A DNA stretch of 64,000 bases from Ciborinia camelliae. Lineage: Eukaryota > Ascomycota > Leotiomycetes > Helotiales > Sclerotiniaceae. The notes under the pieces are model-generated. The model was not told the origin of the DNA. It searched no databases and worked only from the letters and a program-made list of their open reading frames with translations. Location of the stretch: contig JANPYM010000001.1 of NCBI GenBank assembly GCA_025890175.1, forward strand, positions 895,187 to 959,186. Direction: 5' to 3'. Positions 46,572 to 57,608 of the stretch are shown here, one piece after another (the stretch's first letter is position 1; each line of letters begins with the position of its first letter). The position numbers and the translations under genes are program-made.

Positions 46572-47808
46572 AATTATTGTGAAAATTTTGTTTGTATATT
46601 GAAGAGATATAAAAATGCAAGTATATATGGATGAAGTCCAAATGTATTTGATGTGATGATGGATGACGAGGCAAGAATTACTTTTGATACCTAGTGAGAG
46701 TAGAGCCAATTTTATACAAAACACTACCTGCTCCTATACCACGGCCATATTATTGTGTGACCATTTGATGTCATCGGCTACGGTCTTGTTAAATCCAGAT
46801 ATTATTATATCATAAAGATTTGTAGTTGATAGTAAATGCCATATTCAAGCTTATAAATTACAAAGAATTATATAATGTTGATAATCCGCCAATCATGTAG
46901 CCTTCCACGGATCCTTTGTTGTACAAAGTCTCTTACTTGGGTAGCTGGTTCGTACGATGAGGGGTTTCGTACAGATGAAGGTTGAGAGGTTGAGGTTGAG
47001 GTTGAGGTCGAGGTCAAGGTTGAGAGGATTGAAAGTTTGAAGGAAGAGAGGGCAGGAAATTTTTGACCGAAAGACAAGAAAAAATGAGCACCGACTAGGT
47101 AATCAAAGCTAATGCGCAACGACTAATTGATTATTGATATTGTTTCGCATAGTGAAGAATATTAATGGATAAAAAATATAATAAATAAATTTCGACAATT
47201 TATATAAAGTTGTTTTTCTTGAACAATCTCATCATTTTCATACACTTCCTCGACTTTCCACTCTTCAATCATTCGGGGTAATAGACCCTCTGAAATTGAA
47301 AGGAGCTCTTCATAGGGAGGTAAAAAGAATCGATTAAGCCAATTGCCACCCCACTGGCAACCAGTATGATCGATAGGATATTACTATTTGGAAAACCGGG
47401 TTCTATTATGGCTTTGTCGAGAGCGAGTGTTCATATAGCTAATATCAACCATTGCATCTAGGCTTAGGAAATATCTATTGTTACGTCGATTGATGATCTA
47501 AAAACTTTATTCTTCAGTATCTCTCTGACTTAACTGCATTGAATCATAGAACGCGATCTAGTGAATTCACTAGAAAATAGACCATGTCTCCAATTCAAAG
47601 CAGGTGTAGGTATAGATAATGTTTACATATACTGTAGCGGCAATCAAAATTTTCATCGCATGAACTAGTGAAAACAGTAAAAAATACAAAGTCAAAGGCA
47701 TAAAATGAATCATTAGAGGGTCATATGCTGTGATAAGCTCAAAACCTTTGAGCCATGTAAAATGTAAAGGCAGGTGTTGATACAGAGGGGTTCTCAAACA
47801 TACTGCGA
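46572..47808. other. Intergenic region
   Basis: Promoter of the NmrA-like gene and 3' flank of PRE10. A GAGGTT repeat lies at 46981-47026. AT-rich sequence covers about 47150-47220. The minus-strand frame at 46868-47119 is a repeat-containing artefact (Ser/Thr run). No gene is seen. Confidence 0.5.
46981..47026 (+). repeat. GAGGTT microsatellite
   Basis: Imperfect tandem of GAGGTT, with GAGGTC and AAGGTT variants. Confidence 0.85.
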
Positions 47809-48837
47809 CTATTCCTCCATCTTGTCTCCTTCGGCCGGTTTATCTTCTTCCTCATCGTCATCACCCTCTAGAGCCTTCTTCGCCAACTTCTCTGCTTCGT
47901 CAAGAATATCCTTGGGAACCTCCTGATGTCTTCCCTTTGTTGGTCCCTCAAGATTGCTAATCCAGGTCATCTCAAGCTCGAACTCCTTATCCTTATTGTC
48001 ATCATGCGCAACATAGATGATTCGTGCAGCCTCCTTGACGCCGTCTAATAGACTCAACTTGCCTGCTGCAAGATCCAACTTCTCCAACTCGGCCTTTGCG
48101 ACTTGACGTCCCTTGCCGGTAGCAGCTCCATAATAACCCCAGTATAATCCACTTGGTTCAATCATGTAAAGGCCTGGTCCGCCGTATTTTTTGCCCTCAA
48201 CCTTTCCCCCAGAACCAATGGATGGCCCACTTCCTACTTGTCCATCAACTGGTAATTCCTCTTCGGAATCATAACCTGCAACGATCGCAGTAATACCAAA
48301 TGGTCGTACGGATGAATAGAGAGTGTATGCTTGGAGATATCCACCCATTCTACTAGCCAAATCTGCAGTTGTAATTGGAGTTTTGTAAACATTACGCCAG
48401 CTTGCAGCTTCGTCGCGTGCACGGGAAGTGAAGTGTCTACCATCTGGTACTAATCCTGAGGATACCTGCAGAAGAATCATTAGCTATTTTATCATTGCAA
48501 AATGACTATCTAAGTATGAAAATTGTACATACGGCACCCATATGTCTATCGATTGTCGCAATACGCTTGTTGGCTCCTGGCTTTAGGAGCTTGCTGGTGA
48601 TGATTTTCTCAACTGCAAGCACGACACCATCTTTACATTTAATTCCAACAGAGGTTCCACCATTTTCGACTGCCTTTACAGCATATTCGACTTGAAAGTT
48701 TCGTCCATCGGGGGAGAAGACGGAATTTGAAAGATCGTAACCTGTACCTATCGAAGTCTAATACAAGGCGGGAAGTTAGCTTTGGAGCTTATTTACTTAA
48801 TAAGATAGACAATTCTTAACAAATTGAAGCTTACCAT
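47809..48837 (-). CDS. PRE10: 20S proteasome alpha subunit PRE10 (alpha7, human PSMA3 type)
   Basis: Three exons: 48835-48837 (ATG only), 48533-48757 and 47809-48465, giving 294 aa. The introns are 77 nt (GTAAGC...TTAG) and 67 nt (GTATGT...TGCAG). The N terminus has the alpha-subunit signature ([23 protein letters not shown]), which forms the gate and activator-binding surface. EEAAS-like [18 protein letters not shown] and [15 protein letters not shown] follow. The alpha7 assignment rests on the start [10 protein letters not shown] and the acidic C-terminal tail (DDDEEED...). An insertion of about 30 residues, Gly/Ser/Glu-rich (about 142-172), interrupts a strand region relative to yeast Pre10. 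It has no catalytic role; it is part of the outer ring. Confidence 0.93.
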
Positions 48838-50434
48838 AATTTCAGAATTTTATTAGGAGGTATTGAAGAGCTTAAAGTGAAATGATGGGGATGGTTTGGG
48901 GAAACTTGGGGAGATTTAATGAAGCTCTTGAGATTCTGTACATAGAGCTCCAGGCACCACGAAACGCGTTTAGGTTGGCGGCGGCTCATACCTACCACCT
49001 ACCTACCTTAGCGTCATCTTCAACTTTCGGCCTGGTGCGTAAGGTATCCACATTTGAAGTGAATGCCACGGCAGGGGCCGTGCTGGAGGTAGGTAGTATT
49101 TGATCACATGATGATAAGTGGGAAATGATTAGATAAGCCGATAAGAAACACAAAAGGCAAAAGGAATAAAAGATACCCGACGTACGTAGATAGATGGGTA
49201 GCATCTAGGTAACCCCTGACAGAAAGTGGTACCCAACAATAACAAAACATGGGGGTATAGTAGTATATGGAGATATTGATAGCAAAGTCTCAAATGGGTC
49301 CCGGTCGATCAATAATAATCACCTCCAGCTGCGGGCAGTCTCAGTCTTTCAGTCACTGCTACCCAGGTAATAAGTGTTGATAAGTGTGTATGATATATGA
49401 TAATACAGTAGGTATTCAGATATTTCTCTATACAGCACCGATATTGGGTGGTGCCTAGGTAGGTATGGATGTATTGGATTTCAGTGAAGGGGTAGACCGT
49501 AGACCATAGAGGGGCCTACCCAATCTTCCCGAGGTCCTAGATGAAGATCTGAAATGATGAAAAAAGAACCTCATCCAATAAATTGATCCAGGGTCTTACT
49601 CGTGTCATGGAATAATTGGCAGATAAATGATTGAATGGGGATAAAGATGATCACGCTAACAGCCCAATGTGTTCGAAAATAGAAATTTAATGGCTTTTAA
49701 TAGGGCTGGACTTTATTAACAAAGAGGGGTTATCAAATCATCAAACGCTAGGTATCACTATCTATAAGGTTCTCTTTGATACGCACCGCACCGCCCCGCC
49801 CCGGACACCAACCATATCGGAAATACCTACATAATAAAACTTAAAAGGCACCTCCTTCCCCCCTTCCCTCCTTCCATTGATCCTTCCACTCTTCCACTTA
49901 CAAATTTTTATGAACTTTTACTGCCACTTTGCAACGTTGTATTTTGCTACCTAGGTATCAACCAAACCTCGAAAGTTATTTCTTCAAATTCAAACTTTCG
50001 TGTGGCTACTGAAGTCTGAATCATTCCAAATAACCTCATTTCCCCAAGGTCATCTTCCTTCTCTATCCCGCAGATCGCTGCCTCCATCCAATCTAAGGTC
50101 TCCCTTAATTTCTCTCAAGAGTAATTCTATTCTACTTTTCCTTCAGTACATAGCATAGTCAATAATAACATAACAAGCAAAGTCTTTTGCATTTGTCCAC
50201 AAAGTCTGCTTCGTTCTCTTGCATACTTGCATGTCCCTCTGACTCTAGGCTTTACTGCAAATCAGACAACATTCGATTCGAACTTTTTACACTTCTCGGA
50301 CATCCCCAGGCAGAAATTATTTGCAATCATTAGATCATTTGCAATATAAGGTATGTTTATTCCCTCTTTACAAAACAACTCAACTGACATATCTTCCTCA
50401 GTATCGAATCGTTACCTAGTTACGCACAGAGATC
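48838..50434. other. Divergent intergenic region
   Basis: Promoter of PRE10 and long pyrimidine-rich leader of the 50435 gene. A TACCTAGGTA palindrome lies at 49948-49957, and other GGTA tracts near 48990 and 49450. No gene is seen. Confidence 0.55.
50351..50401 (+). other. Putative 5' UTR intron
   Basis: GTATGT donor, CAACTGAC branch site and TCAG acceptor define a 51-nt intron 33 bp before the ATG at 50435. Signals resemble the coding introns. Confidence 0.6.
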
Positions 50435-51431
50435 ATGGCTACACAAGAAGAGCTCGCGATGCTTTTCGCTCGCAATCTTTCCCTCCACAATCCTCCTCCT
50501 CCTGCCCCTGTAGAAGAACCTAAAAAAGTTGAACCAACATACACATACTCAATTTCTCAACACTATACCCACTCCGCACATGTCGCTAAGCAGCCATCCA
50601 GACCGGCTTCCGAACCACCCCAAACAGATCAACTTACAGTAGATATTATACTTGCAAGACATGGTGTCGATTCTTCATCTTTATACCCTACCCAAATTGA
50701 ACTCTTCAAAACAGCAGATGCTAGTCAGCAGATGCGATTGATTGAGCTATGGAGAATCTGCCCACCATACAATGGAGGGCATGCGTTGGCACAAGATTTG
50801 TGGACTGGACCTTCTACTAGCTTGGAGCAAGAAGAGTCCATGGCAAAGTTGAGATATGAGCGACAGATGTTGGAAGAAAGAATGTCTCGAACACAGGATT
50901 CAAGTATTGATGATGATACTATGAGTGATGGTAGTAGCCATGCTCCGTTGACACCAATCCAAGGTGGAGATGCTCGTTGGAATCATGCAGAGCACGCCGA
51001 ACCTTACATGGCATCTGGCTATGAGCTTTTGGCTGCACGCGAGTATGAACAATCAACGGGCCCTTCGAAAGACATTTACTCGCATTTCGGATCGGCAGTT
51101 GGTGGACCTCAATACAAGCAGTCTATCGATCCAGTTTATAAGACTGCCGAATCTATCCATAGATACCAAAATGTCGAAGCGATGGAGAACCAGTTAGTAT
51201 TTTCCCTTTGCCAAGTTAATGAGTTGGCACTTTATTCTCTGTCTCCTTTCTCGATAACCCCTCCTCAGACGACCCCACTCTACTTGGAAACCCCACCACC
51301 CTTTTCCTCCCACTCCAGCAGCGCTCCTGCATACGTGTTTTTCACTAACTTGAAGTTGTAGGTACGGAGCATTCCAGAATTTTCAGTTTGGTGGATATAC
51401 AAATGGAGGCGAAGACGAGGAAATGTTGTAA
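50435..51431 (+). CDS. Conserved-looking hypothetical protein, 275 aa
   Basis: Two exons, 50435-51192 and 51362-51431. The intron (GTTAGT donor, CACTAAC branch site, GTAG acceptor) is 169 nt and stays open, so an unspliced reading gives a misleading 308-aa protein ending in hydrophobic Pro/Ser-rich sequence. Spliced, the C terminus is QYGAFQNFQFGGYTNGGEDEEML. The N terminus (MATQEELAMLFARNLSL) and the central segment DIILARHGVDSSSLYPTQIELFKTAD, followed by MRLIELWRICPPY, look like conserved helices. The rest is Pro/Ser-rich and acidic. I do not recognise a family and no membrane segment is present. Intact splice signals and the leader intron support a real gene. Confidence 0.75.
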
Positions 51432-53799
51432 ATAAGCATACTTTTTTACTGGGTAGTTACAGTTAGCATTTTCATAGAGTTGCGCATACCAGGCATGGAT
51501 TTGGGGAAATTATTATTGTTCGGCGAGACATTACATGATATTTTTTGTTTTTTGGAGGAGTATCTGGAGGGTTATCAGGAACATGCATGCATGGAGTGCA
51601 TCTGCGTCTACAACTTTTTTACAAATTATGTTTCTTGTGGCTGTTGGCTGGTCAAGGACGACGATATCTCCGTTTTTCATTTACTTTTCCTTGTCATTTA
51701 TGATATTTCTGTGTGAGGTACGTACCTTCTGATTCTTCCCATTTATCTTTCCATTCCTTCTCCCCTCTCCTCTATATCAGCGCCCCTACGACAATTCACC
51801 CAGCACCCCAAACTTTTTCACCATTTCACCTCCACGCCACTTCGATGTCAACATGATCCGCTAAGGTACGCAAACACCCAACCCTCTCCACATTCCCCAT
51901 CATCCCCCATCACCGTTGGTGCAACCTCTTACTACTCACATGAAAGCATCTCCCTCTGGATTAGCAACCATAGTCACCTATCCCTACGCTAGACCTGGAC
52001 CTGAATTTTCATTTATTTCCCGTCAGCTCCCTTCCTTTCACCCTCCCTCTATCCACCCCCTCTAGTTATACGTTGCATACACATACATAATGAAATACGA
52101 TTATTTTACCACTTTCAAAGATTATTCTGCATGACGGTGATGATGCTTGAGTGATTTAATTTGATGTGTAGCGATGCGATTCTCTGTGATACATGAGTCT
52201 ATTTCTCTTCGAATAGTAGTAGTACTACTCAAGGTACCTTTCTACGGACCCTGCTATGGCATATACTTTTCCTCCACCATATTCCTCCCCTTCTTTATCT
52301 GATCATAGATTCTTCGTTTGTGAAAGTAGTAAAGCAGGAAGTATCTTGGACAAAACAGTTGCTTGGATTGGAATACTTTGAAGATGTGAAATCATCATGT
52401 TAGCCATGCTTATCCTATGATACAGGGTTTCCAATAGTCCGTACTACAGTTCGACATTGGAATATTTTTGATCTTAAATCCATTTGGAATATTTAACTCA
52501 TCCGCAGTACTTAATTTGTTTGGAACTTCAATCAATTCGGAACATTGCTTTGAAATATTGAAGGCTTTCATACGTAATCTGCTGGTCTGAACTATTGAAC
52601 ACCCTGAATCATAAACTTTCCATCCCAAGGGCTATATCCCCTCCATCGTTCACATTACCGCAAAATCGAGGAGCTGTTCCAAAACACTATATTCCTAAAC
52701 CCAACCCTTAAAACAAAATCACCAAAATTACATATTAGCATTCAAATAAACTTAAAAACACATTATAATACTTGATACATTTTTAGATCCCTTTCCCCCC
52801 TTTTCCCTTTCAATCAATCTTTAATCGAGCTATATTTTGAATTTTTATAATATACTATCAAATGAAATGCAGTTTGAAAAGGCCTCTTATACTTCTCGGA
52901 TTTAACCCGAGTTTTGCAGCAATGCGGACCATGAAGGGACAATATTTGCTTTCCTCCTTTTCATATCTGTATCTCATTGTAACTTTGATTCATTTACTTT
53001 ACACTTACCTTAGAGTTCTCCTGCATATATCCTTTTTTCACTTTTCCAAGGCTTTTTTACTATTTTATCTTATTTTATTTTATTCTGTATGTTGAAGTAG
53101 TAATGTAGTAAAGAAGCTAATATTTTGTATAAATAAGCTATTGCTGTGATCAGGAGGTTGGTTTGGTATTGATTCTATAATGTAGAAATGGGAGATGGGC
53201 GATGGAGGATGATGGGGAAAATAATAGTGAGGGTTAAGAGAGGAATTGAATGATGATGGAGCTAAACATATTGAGCTGAATAGATTTGGGGTTGGTGAGC
53301 GGAATAAATAGATGGAGGAAGTCCAAAGCTCAATGTTGATGTTGGTGCTGGCTTGTCGGCAGCTGGGTGGGTCAGGTGTTTAGTTTGGAGCTAGGAGAGA
53401 ATATGGCCTATTTTTATATATATAGTGGTCACTGGAAGTCAAATTGGTTTGGTTTTGGAATTTTAGGGTCACAAAACTGATGATTGGGAAGATGGCTGAT
53501 GCAGTCATTATTGCCTTTTCTTTATGTATGCATATTTCATTCTATTGACCAGCACCACATCTCCATACATAAAAAAGGCACCTCCCTTTGAAGTTATACG
53601 GTGTCTTTGAATCTCTATCTACTTGCGCGCAAAGGATTGTGAAAAGTTTGCTTTGTTTCTTTGTCAATGGATGGGTCGACCCCTTGTTTCTTCTTATGTG
53701 GTAGGTCTCGGGGGTTGAAAATGATACTCTTCCTGTCTGTCCTCACCACTTTTTAGGGGCATAAAAAGACAAATGTCAAATAGCAGCAACGAAGGAGAG
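51432..53799. other. Intergenic region, about 2.4 kb
   Basis: Pyrimidine-rich at 51720-52080, otherwise AT-rich. No gene is supported; short frames lack domains. Confidence 0.5.
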
Positions 53800-53814
53800 T
53801 GATTTCATATTGCA

Positions 53815-54335
53815 AAGCCCATTTTCCGTTTTTGTCTGAAGATTCAAGTGAATTCCAAACAAATTACATAGTAGCTGTTTTAAAAAATGGTCCATGTTGT
53901 CTAACAAAAATCGATAAGAAAATCTGGCATCGAAACATTGGATTTCAAAAAGTTGGCGAAGATTGCTATGCGATGTTGTATTATCCCCGGTATAATTGAG
54001 GTATTCGATGGCTCATTCCATTATTAGGTCGACGATATCGTTTTGGCATTCTGGAATGAGAAATTTGTCGGCTATAATCCAGAGCTTGACTAATGCATCA
54101 CCTCTCGTTTCAAGCCCTCCCTTTAGTCTGATCTGGGCTGTGACCGAAAAAAACATCCTCTCATACAAGCGTATTGATTATTTGAGTATAGAGCTGTTGA
54201 ACTATACAGCTATTGAACTAAGATAAATGTGCGCCCACGATCGATTTCCTCTAATTCATAGATTTGGGTTTGAACTTCAAGAAACTGGCTATTAAAGGCC
54301 GCCTTTAAAATCGGCGAGTAATAACATAAGTATAT
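53815..54335 (-). pseudogene. BTB/POZ-domain pseudogene
   Basis: Reading the minus strand, CYYSPILKAAFNSQF at about 54326-54282 continues into QTQIYELEEID and FILVQ, then hits TAG (54210-54212) where BTB proteins of this type have Trp before LYS. After a frameshift, GDALVKLWIIADKFLIPECQNDIVDLIME follows, then TGA (54013-54015). The frame continues to a Leu-rich end. Order and spacing match the intact BTB gene at 55027-55788 (AFNGPFIEGQTQTYRLED; LVKLWILAEKFLIRRLQN). Two stops and at least one frameshift show it is dead. Both stops could arise by C-to-T or G-to-A transition. The N terminus is not recovered. Confidence 0.78.
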
Positions 54336-55026
54336 GTTGGATAAATCACGTGCCTATGGCACGGCGCTAAGCAATCCGCTAGCGGGCTTATATAGATCAT
54401 CTGTAGCATAGTTTTTAGAATTCGAGCCGAATACACTGCATACTATGGTATATCCGTCTTCACCACCCATGGTGATTCCAACAGTATACATGAACTCCAT
54501 TTCTTTGCCCTCTTCATCGTCGCAAGGGGCAATTTATACTGTGCATCTCCAATTTCATGACAGACGCCGTGAGTGAACACGATGAAAATGCCCCCAAAAC
54601 ACTATCACACTTGTAGTTACCAGAATTCTAGCACGGCATATCTCGCACCAAACTACCGAAAAGCTTGGTGGGTTAGGCTAAGTTTCCACAGAAATAACGG
54701 GCAAAACCCCCTAAAAAAATTCATACTTGAATAGGTAGTGGAGGTAGTAGATAGTACTTTGATTCGGCTAGAAGAGATCTCTGCTACCACAGCGAATGAG
54801 AGACGCAAGACCCTGTAATTCCTACCACCGCATCATAATCTAATAATTATCCTATGTGTACGAGGTAATATCAATCATAAGGTATTCCTTATCAAAGCCT
54901 ACACTCGACTAGATCTTGTAGATATATTTTTACTCCTCAAAGGTATCCCAATCCGCGCCATAATCATAAACTATCATCTAGTTGGTTAATATATCCAAAA
55001 TTCGCAGATAGAACTACTTACCAGTA
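54336..55026. other. Spacer between BTB pseudogene and BTB gene
   Basis: Probably holds the promoter remnant of the pseudogene and the 3' UTR of the intact gene. A GTAAGT...CTAG pair (54978-55021) just after the BTB stop looks like a 3' UTR intron. Confidence 0.45.
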
Positions 55027-55788
55027 TCAGGCCTCCTCAACAAGATATCTTCCCTTATTCTCTTCAAAATTTATACGCTTCTTGTTCTTCACATTCATAG
55101 GTAACTGGCCTTGCAGGACAACCACCATGTCATTCAACATTTGCGCTGGATAATGACCACTATCTACCGCCGATGGAGATAATTTTGGACCAGTCCAACA
55201 TTTCTGCTCCACTGCAAAACTCCTCAACATACTATCGTTTGCCGTATTTCGATACAGATATTGGTAACAACCAGAGTTCATCGCCCCACATCTAGTTTCA
55301 TGCTTGAACATGATGTTCATGGTATAATTCTGAAGTCTGCGAATCAAGAACTTCTCAGCCAGGATCCAAAGCTTTACTAGCAGAATATCTTCCTTAGCGC
55401 ACAGTTTTCTCGTCTCTCCTCCGCATTCCTTGATCCATCCATCTCTTTGAAGTGAATGGGCATGGTCAAATTTCTCCTGGTAAACCCATTGCATCAGCAT
55501 TCTAAAAACCTTAGGGTCAACATCCTCGAGGCGATAAGTTTGCGTTTGCCCTTCGATAAAGGGGCCATTGAAGGCTCGATCCCAGATTTCAGAATGTCGA
55601 CATGCTACTTCTTTGTGGATGGCAAATCTTTCTTCGTCTTCGCCAGTACCAATAACAAATGTAACTATTTCATTTGGTGAGGAAAACGCATTGATCTTGG
55701 GTTTTGGTGAGGGCGGTGGTAGATGAGTGAGGGTGGGAGGAGGGGTGTTCTGCTCAGGTTGTTTGGATAACTCGGCGATCGTAGGCAT
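55027..55788 (-). CDS. BTB/POZ-domain protein, 253 aa
   Basis: Single exon. Residues 1-35 are Pro-rich. The BTB fold spans about 38-175: IVTFVIGTGEDEERFAIHKEVACRHSEIWDRAF, then GQTQTYRLEDVDPKVFRMLMQWVY, and after a linker VKLWILAEKFLIRRLQN. This is the fungal stand-alone BTB family, with no kelch, MATH or zinc-finger partner domain. The C-terminal 75 residues are unassigned. BTB proteins often act as CUL3 adaptors or dimerisation modules; the target cannot be read from the sequence. Such genes are numerous and lineage-specific in Leotiomycetes and Sordariomycetes. The pseudogene at 53.8-54.3 kb on the same strand is a relative. Confidence 0.88.
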   Translation of the reverse strand: MPTIAELSKQPEQNTPPPTLTHLPPPSPKPKINAFSSPNEIVTFVIGTGEDEERFAIHKEVACRHSEIWDRAFNGPFIEGQTQTYRLEDVDPKVFRMLMQWVYQEKFDHAHSLQRDGWIKECGGETRKLCAKEDILLVKLWILAEKFLIRRLQNYTMNIMFKHETRCGAMNSGCYQYLYRNTANDSMLRSFAVEQKCWTGPKLSPSAVDSGHYPAQMLNDMVVVLQGQLPMNVKNKKRINFEENKGRYLVEEA

Positions 55789-56434
55789 TTTGTATTTTGT
55801 ATCTCTTGTTGGGTAATTGCTTTTTGGTTGGGATGGACATAATATGATATCTTGATCTTGGAGAATATCAACTCTACAGCTGAGAGAGCGTGGTCTTTAG
55901 ATTGTGATGGTGGCGGGAGAATTAGGAATTGTAATTTGGAAGGTGGGAGAAGCTTAACAGTCTGGGTAGGTAGAAAATGAATATCCCCAAAATTCACTTT
56001 TATAACTTGAAAGAATGACATGAATATATACTATACCAACCGCCTCCTATTGAATTCGAGACTCGAGTGTTTGAAATTTGAAAAGAAAAGATGTCAAAGA
56101 TTGAATATGGCTCAACCTTCCAGCTGGCTTCAATACTAGCCCAAACAGGTTCGCGACTGAAGACTGAAGACATTCAATCAGATTTGACAACCTGGAATCC
56201 AAAACAACTGGAGATGTCAGGCAGATTTCATTTATAAGGATGTCATTCCAAAAACAAATTTCTTCTTGTTGAATTTTATCATGAACGATTGGAAGGACTT
56301 ATAATAAATTCCTCCCAATTTTATTATTTTCTTTTGAAACCCCAATTACTCCACTGAAAACCTAAATCCTGTCCAGTTCAATGAAGGATTTTCTCATGAC
56401 ATATAATGCCCGACACGGAACTTTCTTCCAGCGA
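55789..56434. other. Intergenic region
   Basis: Promoter of the BTB gene and 3' flank of the cysteine-rich gene. No gene is seen. Confidence 0.55.
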
Positions 56435-57608
56435 TTATAGAGATACAACTTCATCATCATCAATCCTCTCACTTCCTTCGTTCCTTCCCTCTGTTGCACT
56501 CTCCGAGTCCTTTGGCTTTTGATCTTTCCAACCATCCAGAAACCATTGCAAATTACCACCATTTTCCCCCTCCTCATATGCCCATGCCGTAACTTTTTTC
56601 TTCTCATTCCCGTCACCGGACAGAGCTTTCTTACATTCAAAATCTTCAAATGGGGGTCCTACTTGCATGCATGTCAAGTCTGGGCAGCATACGTGAATGC
56701 CACTTATGGGATTGCATTTCACTATTTTCTCATCAGTTTCTATTCTTTCCTATTGCCTCTGGTTTCCTGTTCCCCAAAGCGAGGAAATAACTGACTATTA
56801 ATTGATTTGCACTTTGGCAATTCTGTGATATCATCGAGTCTAGGCGGGATTTCAATCACCTCCAAAAAGTCCCATTTATTCACTCCTTCCTTCTTTGACT
56901 CCTTTTTATGTTCCATTTGCTCGTCTTCAGATATTCCGTCAACAGGGAAACGGCATTCACTTATATCTGAGCCTCGTGCTGTGTAACAAACAAGTGAGGG
57001 GCAACAGTGTTCATCCTTATGGAAGTCGCATGATGCTGTTTCCCCGCCTATTTAGTTTTTGGTATGGGGTATATTGTGAGGAGAAATACATACAGCCAAC
57101 CTCACTACATGTATCCTGTGTGGCGATGACTCCATCCCCAAGTTTTAAGTGATTATCTAGATTCATATCAATCCTTTCTTCATTTTGAACGATCACAGTC
57201 TCATCTTCATCGATAAATTCCTTGTCGGATTGATGCCTCGGCGGTATAGGAAAAGAACCCAGATTCGGAGAAGCTGTCTCTCTGAACTTTTGAAATATCT
57301 CATGGAAAGTACTGAGAGTCGATCTTGGGGATGGGTTGCCAAACTCGCAGAAATGCATGCCGTGACCGTCTACTCGACATGTTAATCCTGAGTTTTTGCA
57401 ACAGGGTACATGAGCACAGAGACCTGATTTCATGTTAATACGGGCTGAGAAAATGTATACGAGAGATATTACCCCCTTGCTGGGTGCATTCTCCTTGCAG
57501 GGCGATTGCCTTCGCGACGATATTTCTGGTGGGGTCCGGAACGGCAAAGGAGGATACAAGTGTTGAGAAGATGACGGTCTGGAGGATTTTGGGGATGGAG
57601 AGTAACAT
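56435..57608 (-). CDS. Secreted cysteine-rich protein with three knottin-like modules
   Basis: Four exons, 57473-57608, 57094-57423, 56796-57047 and 56435-56739, joined in consistent phase, give 340 aa. The introns are 49, 46 and 56 nt (donors GTAATA, GTATGT, GTCAGT). Residues 1-22 form a signal peptide (LLSIPKILQTVIFSTLVSSFA), with likely cleavage before VPDP. Three cysteine modules follow, each with two cysteines, a CC pair, then C and C. Module 1 is C-x6-C-x4-CC-x6-C-x9-C. Module 2 ends CC-x4-C-x10-C. Module 3 is C-x12-C-x8-CC-x4-C-x11-C. This six-cysteine order (I-II-III/IV-V-VI) resembles inhibitor-cystine-knot folds. Acidic linkers separate the modules. I do not recognise a family. Exon 4's acceptor is the least certain junction. 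Confidence 0.75.

Noticed and set aside
54978..55021. BTB gene extended by a second exon ending YDYGADWDTFEE
   Set aside because: The TGA at 55027-55029 precedes the donor, so the second exon cannot be joined in frame; at most a 3' UTR intron.
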